Below, piece after piece: positions 1-12,600 of a stretch of 64,000 bases of DNA. A program made the translations under genes and the position numbers. This stretch comes from Thuidium tamariscinum (lineage: Eukaryota; Streptophyta; Bryopsida; Hypnales; Thuidiaceae), in the NCBI GenBank assembly GCA_947034885.2, contig OX344749.2, positions 26,055,501 to 26,119,500 of the forward strand. Direction: 5' to 3'. The notes beneath the pieces are model-generated. The model saw only the letters and a program-made list of their open reading frames with translations, searched no databases and was not told the DNA's origin. Positions within the stretch are counted from its first letter, which is position 1; the number at the start of each line of letters is the position of its first letter.

Positions 1-600
1 GTGCCACCATGGCCACCAGAATCGAAGGCGCGGAACAAATCCTACAAGAAAGTTAGCTTGACATACCTGAAAGGATGAAGCTACAAGAGACGCACCACAA
101 CGCTGATTGCAACAACTCAAGAGCTGCAAATTACTCTAAGTTTGAGTGAAAAAAACAGGGATTGAGTCAAGTTGGTGAAGGGAAGAGAAGATGGATGGGA
201 GGGAGTGGGATCCGGTGAGATCATGGCGGAGTGATCTGAGTCGTTGCAGCGAGCAGCGCATCGGAGGCGCTGCAGCGGCTGCAGCGTCTCATCCACAGAA
301 TGGGTGCGTGTGGGAGGGGCCACTGACTGGATGGCGATATTCTAGATCGCCGTCAAGGGCCGCTCAGTTCCTGGCTGTGGAGTTCGAAGGGCGTCCTCAA
401 TGCACTCCAAAAGTTGCCCTGCCAGTGCAAAGTGCATTGGTATCTGTGATTTGTCAACACCACTATAATTTTTGCCTTGTAGAATGTGCAGCTGATTTTC
501 TTTGACCAACTGATGTAATTTGTGTTTTCTTGTCCCTATTCAAAGTACTTTTGAATGTACTTTTAACAATAAAAATTACAAGTACTAATTGCACAACAAT
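1..600. other. GC-richer block at left edge, nature unknown
   Basis: The first ~420 bases are clearly less AT-rich than the rest, with CpG dinucleotides and repeated CTGCAG/GCAGCG words. An open frame exists on each strand (191-505 plus; 117-323 minus). The minus-strand one resembles a pyrimidine-rich leader with short coding potential, but I recognise no protein. It could be the 5' end of a neighbouring minus-strand gene, a transposon end or a gene fragment. Positions 600-919 are plain AT-rich DNA. Confidence 0.25.
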
Positions 601-919
601 GAGAAGTTTGAGTTGTATTTGTTGAGGCAAATTTTAGAGCACATGGAGGATGATTGTAGGAATCATTTCACTATCATCCCAACACTACAATCACTCACCT
701 TTCTTTTCCATTTGTAGATGTAGCTCTTGTAGCCTAGTCTTAATGCATCTCTAAAGAACATTTCTAGTGGTCTACTAGGAGTTTATATAAGTTCCTATTA
801 TCATCATTAAAATTTATAATTGAGCATAAGTATTATATTATTAAAAAATTATTATTACTTCTTACTAATAGATTAAAGAGGATTTTAATGCCCTTAGCAT
901 GCATTTTCTAAACATTGTA

Positions 920-2210
920 TGTCACACCCCTATCTCTAAGGGTTGCCCAAAGTGCCTTAGTGAGCAAGGGGGACCTTGGGGGGACCTCCCAAGCCTTGCA
1001 ATAGACTAAGATGGGAAGAATGAGAGACTCCAAATCAAATAGGGTGCAATAGCACCCTAGATATAATGAATTTGGGCATGTGTGATACATGTTTGAAAAG
1101 CCCTTGAGTAGACACTTCCAACCGTCCAAAGAATGGGTGATTTGGACTTGGGAGCTAGAAGTTATGGTCGTTCAAAGTTGACTATGTCCCAAGACATATG
1201 AGGGCTAGGTGTGAGGGGTTCTCAATGAATCTCACAAGGACGTATGGCATGTATCATATCATTAGAAAGCTACAAACACAAGTAACTTAGAATGAAAAGA
1301 ATTACGAGGTTTCAAGTTATGAGCTTAAAGTTATGGCCAAAAAATGAGCCATGGTGAAGGCATGATACCTCTCCTGGTTGTCCCGAATCTTTGGAGGGTC
1401 ATATTTTTGTGAGGGCTTGTCCAAATGGGACGAGTGAAGAATCCATCGGCATCTACTTGTTGCTTAGATGTCCAAAATGGGATCGCATGTGAGATTTGTA
1501 GCTCTGAGAGAAAAGTTACGCCGTTTGGAAGTTTGGGAGTCCAAATAGTGAGGTAATTTGATGTTTTGAGTTGAAAATGGGTGGTCTTCCAAAACCCAAA
1601 GGGTGTTTGAGGTGTTCCTTCACCATACAAGGGGGGAACCCAAAACCATAGAGAGTAATATAGGAAGGGTTGGTCTTTCTCTTCTCTCCTTCTTGGAGCC
1701 TTGGTAAGTGTTAGTGACTTAAGGTTGGTGATGCAACTTTACCACCACTCCAAGGCACCATGGGACATTTATTTAGTGTAGGTGTCCAATTGCATCGGTT
1801 GGGTGGAGTTCTATTCCTTGCTAAGCCTTCCTCATGGTGTCATGAGTTTGTAATGAGTCCCAATTAGCATTGAAAGGAAAGTAGCAAATGCCAAAAGGGC
1901 TAGTATGGAGTGGAGTGATACTCAAGGGGCAGTTAGGACTATAGTGTGTAGTGCTGTTATAAATCTTTGTACATTATGGTGGAAGTTCTGCCCCCATGTC
2001 ACCAAATGATGTGCTCGGTGTCACAAAGGAAGTGTGTACTAGTAGTCTCAATGACTAAGACTTAATAGAGTGAGTTGGAAATACAGACTAATGCTATGTA
2101 TACTTGGCTTATGTAGTGTTAGGCAGTTGGTGATCCAAGTGATGCTGTAAGCGGGTTGTAGTGAACCATTGAGTAGTTTGGTACTGTAAGGTGTCAGTTG
2201 GATCACAACA
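920..2210. mobile_element. Solo LTR (1291 bp) with 5-bp target duplication
   Basis: Begins TGTCACACCCC and ends ATCACAACA, the TG...CA ends of an LTR. It is flanked directly by TTGTA at 915-919 and 2211-2215. Composition is less AT-rich than its surroundings. No internal retrotransposon genes or second LTR are nearby, so this fits an LTR left after recombination between the two LTRs. Superfamily (Gypsy or Copia) cannot be told from the LTR. Confidence 0.66.
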
Positions 2211-2215
2211 TTGTA

Positions 2216-5200
2216 TGAATAATTTATGAATTTTCAAAGTATTTTTTTCTAAAGGTATCAAAAAACAACAATAAATTCTCAAAGACTTTTTAAAAATCAT
2301 TAGATGGTTTTTGAGGCTTTCCAAATAGTGCAAGTTCTTAGACTAAAATAAATCTCTAAGAAATTTGTAAACTCTATCATATAAACAATCTGACATAGTT
2401 AAGAGATTGTCATGTTAAATAATATTAATTAATAAAAAAATTTAATCAAAATTTTAAAATTTTAAAAATAATTTTTTTTTCAATTTTTCAATTTTTTTTC
2501 AATTTTTTGAAAAATAATTATTTTTAAAAACTAATATTTTGACAAACAATAATTGTTTTACAATATAGAAAACAAGAAGGGAATATTTCCAAAACATTCT
2601 ACTAGAAGCTTGAAAAACATCTAATGTTTTGTTTTTTAAACAATATTTGAAAAATATATATTGCTTTTATAGTTCAAAAATAGGTGTTGCATTTTGGACA
2701 ATGTTGATTTTAGATATACACACTATAATTATACAAAAATATAGTGTTTAAAATTAAGAGTAGATCACCTATGTGTCCAAACCAATACGATTCATTATTT
2801 TAACTTCCTAGGTGATTATAAGAAAGACTAGTCCTATTTGGCATTACAATTGGAATGTCGGAGTTGTTATTAGCTGTAAGTTTTGGAGCACGAAGCCAAT
2901 TGACTTGAAATTCTTATTGAAGATGACTAACTTGATAGTTATGAGATTCCTTATTTTATTGAAATATTTAAAAAATATTTTTTTATTAAATTTCAATTTG
3001 GCTAATTTGTCACACTTTGGGGTTTAGAGGGTTTTAGTATTATAGAGTACCTCAAATTTATAATGCAGACTTAAAATTTGTAGGGGCTATTTCCACAGTA
3101 GAAAGGCACATGCCTACCAAAAAGAAAGTAAAAAAAAAAAAAAGCATTACTTTATGTCCTCCATGTTCATGTAAATAGGGCATTTTGCACACGCAATTCT
3201 GAATATTGATAATGGTTTCAAGATCATTCTTTTGGTGAAATCTTGCTTCTGTGAAGTCTTCCAAAATTTACAATTTTTAATTTCTATGAAAAATAATTCC
3301 CTATTTTTTACAAATTTAAACACCAAAATACCAATTTTCATAAAAAATTTCACCTTTCTAGTTCACCAAGTTAGAAAATTTTCCTATATTTTTCCTTCTT
3401 AGAATACTTTTTTCTTAGAGATGCATACATTAAATATATTTTTTATGTATTTTAAAATTTTTTTTTCTAATTTTAAAGTACTTCCAAAAAACCATGAGTA
3501 CTATAAAAAATGCTACATAAATTGGTTGGTCTTTCTTGCAATGACTCTCCAATTTAACTTAAAGTCTCTTGGTGTGTAAGAGCACGAAGAATCTCATCAT
3601 TTTCATTGTACTATTTTTTTAGTACAATAATATAATGGATCTACTAGAAGTTGTTTTTAATTCCAAATATTGAACCTACTTCACAAAAACAAATGCAAGG
3701 TGGATGGATAGCAACTCAATGGAAATTCTCTAAATGAATCCACTCTTATCTTTGATCCAACTTCTCAAATATGAAAACATTACTCTTTGGAGAATCACAA
3801 AGAATGTAAAACCCTTGGAAATCCTTGACTTAACATGAGGAAGTAATAGGTTCATGATAGGAAACTCTTCCAACCATGATTATACAAGCTTCCCCAGTAG
3901 GCATTAAAGAGCCTCTGGCCTCACACTACAAAAAAAAACTAAAATCTTGAGAATTTGACAATGATTTGGAAACCTCGTAGCTTACAATCTATAAAAGAGT
4001 TTTTTATATAGTATCATCGCAATTATAATGGACTAAGAACCTTCTTTATCCATTAATTGAAGATGAATTTTAATGATATGCCTTGAGGACCAAAAGTCAT
4101 TATTAGGAATCCTAAAGAGGGATTTCCTTTCCTTATTTTTGTATCCTACTTTGAAGGCCCCCTAAATTTTATTTGAGGAATTGAGGTGAATTTAATTGAA
4201 GATGCTAAAAATGCTCTAAGCTTACATTAATAGAAGAACTATCTAAATTCATTCATTTGTACAAATAAAAATGAATTGAGTCAAAATTACAATTAGATAT
4301 ATCACCAATTTTATTCAAAAATCATATAATTGAGAATTTTTTTGTAATTTGCATGTATGGATTTGTATAATTAAAACTTGAAAAATATTTATAGTATTGT
4401 ATAGTACAGAGTACAAAGTGTACATAGTGCATCTTTGAATAGTATTTTGAAAGACTCACCAAGGCTCAAATTACTTTACATTTGTTGTACCATGATTCTG
4501 TGACTTTACAACATTCCATACCATTTATTGTCATATTAGGAATGCTTCAATAGACTTTATAATATGATAATTGGCAATAGAAAAGAGGGATCAAGAAAGG
4601 TAGACAGAACACATTTTTAGATGATTATTATGCATATTTCTACCTCACATGTCTACTTCCTTGGCTTTTAATGAGAAAGGGGTTTTTGAGCAATACTTTA
4701 TTTTAAAGCAATACAATTTCCTTGAAGGACTATTAGGCAATGTATTCCCCTATTTTTAGTAGATGAAATTACTAATTTGCAATATATTTTCTAAAGACAA
4801 TTTTATACTTTTGTAGATGAATAATTTAAGTTTAATCCACACTTTGGACATGTCATTCATTCACATAGATGTAAACAATTACAATGCTCCAACAAATTCA
4901 TTTGGATAGGGAAGAACCCTAAACCCAACAAATTTTTAATTCCAAATAGGATATGAGACATAAATGCAATGTATTATTACTACAATCCTCAAAATATGTA
5001 AACAATGTACCTAAACTATCATATGAAACTATAAAAAGTCTAAACATACACTAAAAGAATTAGAAAGAAAGAAATCCAATCCTTCAATTTTACTCTCAAT
5101 ATTCATCCAAAGTTCAAATCCAAGGAAATATGAGTCTTTTCTACAATTAGATGTTGAATAAAGAAGATGCAAACTAAAAAAATTAAATTTAGTAGTAAGG

Positions 5201-5832
5201 GCAATGCAACACTAGGAGCTATATACATTAAGAAAACCACCAATTGGTTGTAATGTTTGAAAAATAACCATCAAAAGAATCCTTCAAATTTTTTATTTTG
5301 TTTTTGTTGATCAAACATGAATGTTTTGTGACAACAATAAAGGAGTGTAATTTATGGTGTGTGCAAAGCAAAAAGAAAATCAACAAGTTTTAGGGTTTAT
5401 TGGCATGATTTTTCTTTAAGAATTTCTACAAATTGCATACTTCATTAGTCACATATGTAATCTATTGTTTAATTCATGAATTTTAGTTTTGTAATATACA
5501 ACTCTTCTTTAGAACAAGTAGGTGGTTGGAAAATTAAATTAAAATGACCCTCCCAAACTTGCCTATTGAATCAAGCCTATGAGGTTTTCAAATATCTTGG
5601 GGAGATTTTTTATAGATTTTGATATACTATGAGGAGATTTTGATAAATTTTATTTTAAGAATTATTCATGGTATTGAAAACAAACTTGAGGATAAAAACA
5701 AAAAATTCTAAGAAGAGTATTGGGTCAAATTTAGTCATAATGATTTTAGATGAACAGCATGAATGGAACAAGACAACCATCTATAGTTGACAATCAAAAT
5801 TTAACCTGGAAGATGTTTGGAATATAGTAAAT
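2216..5832. other. Upstream AT-rich DNA before HAP2
   Basis: About 3.6 kb between the solo LTR and the HAP2 start codon. Many homopolymer A and T runs. I see no supported gene, RNA or clear transposon. The HAP2 promoter and any 5' UTR should lie toward the right end, but no TATA box or other site stands out from the AT-rich background. Confidence 0.4.
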
Positions 5833-6042
5833 ATGTTCACAAATAAAAATATAGTAATTTCTATATGGTGGTGGCTATTGATTTTATTGTATGAATTTAT
5901 TTATGTGGGTGCATTTGGCATACTTGCAAAGAGTGATATAATGAAATGTGAAAGATATACTTCATCAACAGATTCCAAATCTTCAATTAGGAATTGCAAG
6001 AATAAAATATTAACAACACTTACCATCACAAATGAGAATCGG
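5833..6042 (+). CDS. HAP2: HAP2 exon 1: signal peptide and first Cys pair
   Basis: Residues 1-70. A Lys-containing N-terminus is followed by a hydrophobic run (WWWLLILLYEFIYVGAFG), a plausible signal peptide cleaved near residue 28. Then comes ILAKSDIMKCE, which matches the conserved start of mature HAP2, with Cys39 and Cys55 at the family spacing. An in-frame TGA lies about 45 bases upstream of the ATG and no other ATG intervenes. Donor is CGG|gtaaat, phase 0. A 5' UTR exon further upstream cannot be excluded. Confidence 0.82.
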
Positions 6043-6597
6043 GTAAATCTTCTAAAATTTTAAGAAAACATTTTAAAGTTTGTAAAATAACTTTTGCAAT
6101 GAAAAATACACTACAAATTTGTTATATGCCTTACCAATTTTGACAATTAGGTGCTAACAATTAATAGGACCATATAATAATATGATGATAACCATAACAT
6201 CTTTTGTGAATATATTTTAAGAACTTTAGATACTTGTTTTTTAATAAGGTTGTTGAAGTATATGCAATAGTAATATTGATGATATTGTAGGAGCCATCTG
6301 GAGAACTTCGCTTTACAAACTGGAATGTTAAGACTGCAAATGGAACAGACTTGCAATTGCGATTTGGTATGAAAGTGACAATTACAAAAGGCTTGACTTG
6401 GAACCAATATCCTCTTGACAAACTACAATTTTTTAATTATAAACCATTTGAATTACTTGTATATACAAAAAGTGACAAATGCCAAGATGATCCGAAACAA
6501 AATGATGTTACTTGCAATTGGTACTATTTTAACTATCTTTTCTTTCACAAAGTAATGTTTGAATTCAAGAAATAAATTCAAATTTATTCATCATATC

Positions 6598-6636
<39 letters not shown>

Positions 6637-9600
6637 GCCAAATTTTAGAAAACTATCTATACTTATTACTTTTGTGAGAATAAAATAAACTTATATCCTA
6701 TATTGAGGCTATTTTTCATTTATAAAAAAAACATTTTTTACCTACTAAAATACTTAGAATTAAGCAATAAATGTCAATGTATATTTTACAATCCTATGAA
6801 TTTATGGTTCTTTAGGGCTTATAACAATGTCAACAACAATTGGATAAGAATTGAAAATAGCCAGGTATTTATTAATATTTAATTTTTTTCAAATATTTCT
6901 ATCTGTAATATGTTCATCAATGAATTATAATAAGATATATCAAAATTCACGTAACAATATAAGATTACTATGCTATCTATTAAAGGGAAATCTAATATTA
7001 TATTTTGGTTGAGACTAGATATAAAGTACTTTTAGGAGGGAAGTTCAATTTCAATGAATTATAAATTTCATTTTTAGAGATTAATCCAATTTTTGAATCT
7101 TGATGTTAATTTGTTCAAATATACCTAGAAAATTTGGAGTAAAATCAACTATTTAGATTGAAATATTTCATTGCCTTAGCTTCAAATTCTTTGAAATTTG
7201 TAGAAATTTCTTTTAGTGTACCAAATTTTCTTGATTCTCCTAAGGATAATCTTTTTTTTAATACTTTTTTGTGGAGAATTTGGAGATTAAAAATTGTTTT
7301 TCTCTGTGACAAGCACATTTTGACAATTTCAACTAAGCTTAGTCACTACGCTCTAAAAAAATGGAATGATTCAATCTTGATGAAACTTTGTGAAGTGTTC
7401 CCCTAGTATTGAAAATTATTTTTAAAATTCCAATCCTTTGTTAAGTTGTATAACAAATGTAGAAGCTCAAATGCATTTTTGTAAGAAGATTATTTTTTTG
7501 CCATTGGGTAGCCAAACTTTCATAGGCACTTAAAGATAATGATTTTAGAGTTTAAAAAAATCTTTTGAAAACTCTAATAATTATAAAAATAGAATTTTTA
7601 TCAGCATTTAGACTTCAAACTTTAAACTATTGCCTTTAAAACTTGAAAGTAAATTGAATGCTACATTAAACATTGCAAAGAATGTAAATCCAAATATTGA
7701 AAGATTGAATACTTCCATATACCTTAACTAATATTTCTAAGGTAAGAAATATATTGGTTTCTTCAAAATTTGATAGAAATATATTGTTAGAGAACAAAAT
7801 ATGTTAATTTATCGAATGAACATCAAATTTCTAGCAAACCTTGAAGTAGTCAATATTCTTTTAACTTTATTAGCTACTACAACAATATGTATAGGATTTA
7901 GGATGTAAAAAGACCAATGCCAACATTTATTTTGTATATTTAAAATGATTTTTATTATTATAATTCCAATTCATTCAAGTTCCAATTCCATTTGAATTTT
8001 GAATTTGATTTTAACTATTTTAAATGTTGGAATTGAGATGTTTTATGGGCATATAAAATGCATTCAAAGAATTATAGATGATCTAAAAACTCAAGTAGAA
8101 TAGACTTGAAATGTCTTCCTAAATTGATATTATATGCTAATTTTAAATAAACAATAAGATATCTATATGAAGGTTCTTTGAAAAGGTTTGGATCTACTAA
8201 AAAGTCACCAAATTTGGTTTAAGGCTATTACATTTTTTTTAAATTCCAATTTCAAAATATTTTTCCCAAAACTCTAGAAATAATAATTATAATTTGAAGA
8301 ATGAATTTAAAAAAAAATTTAATTGGAATTTTTAATTTTTGGATTTATTTTTAAAAATTCAAAAATAGAAAAATTTATTCAAATTCAATTATTTTAATTA
8401 TTCATTGCCTTTAAATTAAACAAATCGGCTTATATAATAAATAAATAATTCTTAGAATTTATTGTACATACATAATCTAGTGGCATACTTATAGAAAACT
8501 AATCATCATGCCTATGAGCCATTGGAATAGAGGGTTGCTATTATGTGAGCCTAAGATTGTGAGCCTAGAAGCCTTAAAGAATATTTACCTATGGTATAAG
8601 TGTCTTTAATAAAAAATCTTTCTATTATTATAGTATATTTATATTATAGATATTATAGATATTTTTATTATAAGCACCTTCAAAGGTTATAGTATATATA
8701 CTCATATACATACTCAAGGCTCACATTCTCACATTTTCATACTCACATACTAGCAGTGTTGGTGATGAGAGAAGGTAACTAAGTTACATGACTTGCTCAT
8801 GAATATGTGTAAAAGAGCCTTCAATGTAAATTGATTTCATACAATCATGCATTGTTGTCACTCCCCTACAAATACAAGTTTGAGAAGAATAAAATGTGAT
8901 ATAGGTCAAACATTGAACTAGGATCCCAATAAAAGACAATATTTTATAAATTCATAAAGAGAGAAAATAAATTCAAATTCATTTTCTTCAAATTGGCATA
9001 AAATAAGAGATTATTTGTTTTGTGTTTCATACTTAATGCAACCATTGAAGTGTGAAACGCAAAACAAATAATCTCTTATTTTATGCCAATCTCACCTTCA
9101 ATGGTTGCTCACATAATAGCAACCCTCCTCTTATCACGCATTTTTCATTTCAATATGTTTGCTCTTAATTAGTGAAACTATTCTATTGAAATATCTCTAT
9201 ACACGATGTCGACTATCATGACCATGTGGCATATCCTTGCGGTGTGGTAATATTTTTAATGCAATAGAATGTTTGTCACAAAGACATTTTTATAGACACT
9301 AGAAGACATTCATCCACATTCGCTTTTGCAACCTTGTGTGTGATTGCCCAAATTCTTATCTATGAAATTGGTCTCCCTTGTGTTGTGTCTATAAATTTTA
9401 TTTACTAAAGCAAGTTAATTTGGTCATTGACTAATTCATTATTGAGTATGTAGAAACAATCTTTGATTCCTTATTTACCTAAATTTAAGTTAGAATTTCA
9501 GTCTTTTATAAAGAGGGGATAAATTTTGTTTTGTTTTCTTGGAGGTGCAATTGTTTTTGAATCCTTTATTTGTTGCTAAGAGTTGCAAAAGTTGAACCTA

Positions 9601-12600
9601 AAGCTAATCTTGAGAAGAAGACATTCAAGCAAATGTGATAAGATTGCATCATAATAAATCTTCTTGCCATTCTAAATAAACACTACTTGAATAAAAATTC
9701 TATTGCAAAATAGAATAAAATTAGGAAACACATGGAAGGTGAAATTTCATGATTTTTAGTATTAATAGCTCTAATTTGTTAAGGCTTAGGGTGGACTTCT
9801 ATATATAAAAATTGGCTAAACTTTCCTAACAAGACAAAAGATATCCAAAATTCTACATGGAAGTGTGCAATATTTGTAAGGAGGGAGTTGAAATTGTTGG
9901 CCATCAAAATTATAGGGAGAAGTTCATAAAAAAAGCAAAAAACAACAACTCTCTAACATCTAAAAAAGTAAACTTTTGAATTTGAATTTGAACTTGTTGA
10001 TTGCTTTTAGCTTGATAACAAGACAAAACTACTCCTACAATGTTATTTTAATCTAACCATATAGAATTGTAAATATTAATGGTGGTGGTCATCAAAATAA
10101 TTCAAATTCTAAGAAACTTAAAAATTGTTTTTCACTTTCAAGGCAAGGAAGTTTGCCCTTAAATCCTATATTTGTTATACCATCCAAAAGGTCAAATATG
10201 TATACTTTAACTAATAATTTTGACCTTCTATATTCTAAAAGCATCTATTACATTCAAAATCTTTAAAATTGATCTGTCAATCTATAAAGCCTCTTTGTAT
10301 GTATAAATACACATGACTCAAGGTAGGGATTTTGCTGTAAATGTGGAAATCCATCGTGGTTTTCACACAATGGAATAAAATCTTATTCATATCGAGGTGG
10401 AGCTCCAATGATGTGTAATATATCTTAAATCTTTTCACTTATAGTCATCATTAAAAACTATCTAATATAATATTTATTATTTCATATGTAGAATGAAGTG
10501 GGGACATAAAAATACTTGGGCATACAAAGTATTGTTTATAGAATTAGAGTTTCATTTATTAAAATACTAAATCATTATTACTATTAGGATGTGTACTTTT
10601 AAAGAATATGGACCCCATAACCAAGGTAATCACCAAAACTATTTCAAATATTGAACCATTGGGTGCATTCTTTTCTTTTATAATAAACAATGACAATCAC
10701 ATCATCTATCAAAAGCTTTTTAGCATCAATGTCCTTCAAGGTTAGATACTCAATGGAGCCTTACTTACCTAGATTTTTTCAAAAAAGGACAAAGTTCTTG
10801 ATTTGAGGCTACGATATCAAAGAAAATTGTAAGTTAAAAACCTTTTAAAGGCTTTGTAGTCAAGTCTTGGTGTTAATATTGAAAGCCACTTCATACAAAG
10901 CCTCAAGTGAAAAACAAACAAAAATTTAAAAACTAAAACTTTGTGAGTGAAAATTTAAAAAACAATGGCTTCCATCCTAAACCCTTTAGATTTGTGATAC
11001 ATGAGAGAATTTCAAAGGCTTCCAAACATTACAAAAATATGAAATCACTGGCATATTTTGTGAAATGTTCACCTTGGATAATTTAGAACACATAATGTTT
11101 ACTAATTTTATGTTGGAATAAAACTAATGAGAAACTTAATTCAATTATCACTTACAACCCCCTTAAGATTATAGTGTATCTAAATTTTCAAAAATTGTAA
11201 ATATTTATTTTGAATGAAAATTTGAAGAATAGTTTAGGAAAAAATTCTAATAAAAAATTCTAAATTATAACTTATGGATTACATTGATATTATTGGATAT
11301 ATTGATTCAACTTATGAGCATTCATCAATAAATTTGAAACCAAGTACCTAGAGAATGACTAATGGAAATTTGAACAAGTTTTTAATATATCAATTTTTAA
11401 AAAATTCAATGAAAGTTGAATAGAAGTTGTGGACATGTACTCCCTATACTTGAATATAACTATTTTTTTTAATCAAGTGCATGAATCAAAATTTTAAAAA
11501 TGTGGGCAATTCATGCAATTTAACAATCGTTTTCCTATACTCCACATCTACTTTTCAAATTTGGTGGGTATGTAATCAACTTAATGTAGTATGCAACTAT
11601 CAAGCAAACTCCTTTATAGTGCAAAAATCTGTGCAAAAATCTCATTCTAGAAAGAATCAAAGTACGTCTATTAATCATATTGATCTCACAACATATTCAG
11701 AGTAACAATCAAATCTTAGTTTAAGGTTTAAAAAGATATAATATTATTAATATGTGCTTGATAAAAATTGAAAAAAATAAATCTCTAAAGATCCATACAT
11801 TGTTAGTTATTTATAGGAAGTAGATATCCTATGTGGCTACAATTTATTATTGGTAGAGTCCATTTAAATGTATGCTTTGTGAATAAGTAAAATAAAATAT
11901 ATAATTTTTTTCTCTTGATTTATCTTAAATTAAGTAGAATTTTTTTGTGTGCATATATATGTAAATATGTGCCATGCCTTATGAGTACGATTATGCAAGG
12001 AAAGGGTTGTATATATAGGAATATCCCAAATATTTGTCTTAGGAAATATAGAATACTAGAGAAAATTATGAAAGTTTTAGTATTACCCATTACTACAAGC
12101 ACTTTTGAAAAAAATTAATTGATTTGTAATAAGTAATCAATAATCATATCAATTTTAATTATGAAAATGACCTAAGAAATTTTTTTATCATAAAATGATA
12201 ATGATTTGAAAATACCAACTAAAGTAGTGGATGATCACATATCATAGCTTGATTGATTCATTTGATTGTGTAAAAAATATAAACAAAAAATACTTATAAA
12301 TTTCATTCATAAGCTCCCATTTCATCATTTAGGACTCATTTTTTTTTAATTTCCAAAATTTAATGTGGAAAATAGTACAAAAAGCCCAAAAAAGAGTATA
12401 AAACTCAAAATAGGTATGTTACATGCCAAGCAATATTTGGTCATATTTTATGTAATTTTACCCAATTAGTTTGAAATCCAATCCATAAATAAGTTGAAAA
12501 CCACCAAAACACAAATAATATCCACCTTAATAGAATTATCAAAAATAGCCCTAGTTATTGTACATGTGATGGATTTGGCTAAAATTAATCAAACAAAATT

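Larger units (their letters stand above)
6865..10326 (+). other. HAP2 intron 3 (3.5 kb)
   Basis: AT-rich intron. Holds one copy of the ~236-bp TGCTA-ended MITE family (8531-8762) and a long hairpin (8993-9089). The remainder shows no coding or repeat structure that I can support. Confidence 0.7.

Noticed and set aside
6147-6421. Two overlapping minus-strand ORFs opposite HAP2 exon 2
   Set aside because: Antisense shadows of the real exon.
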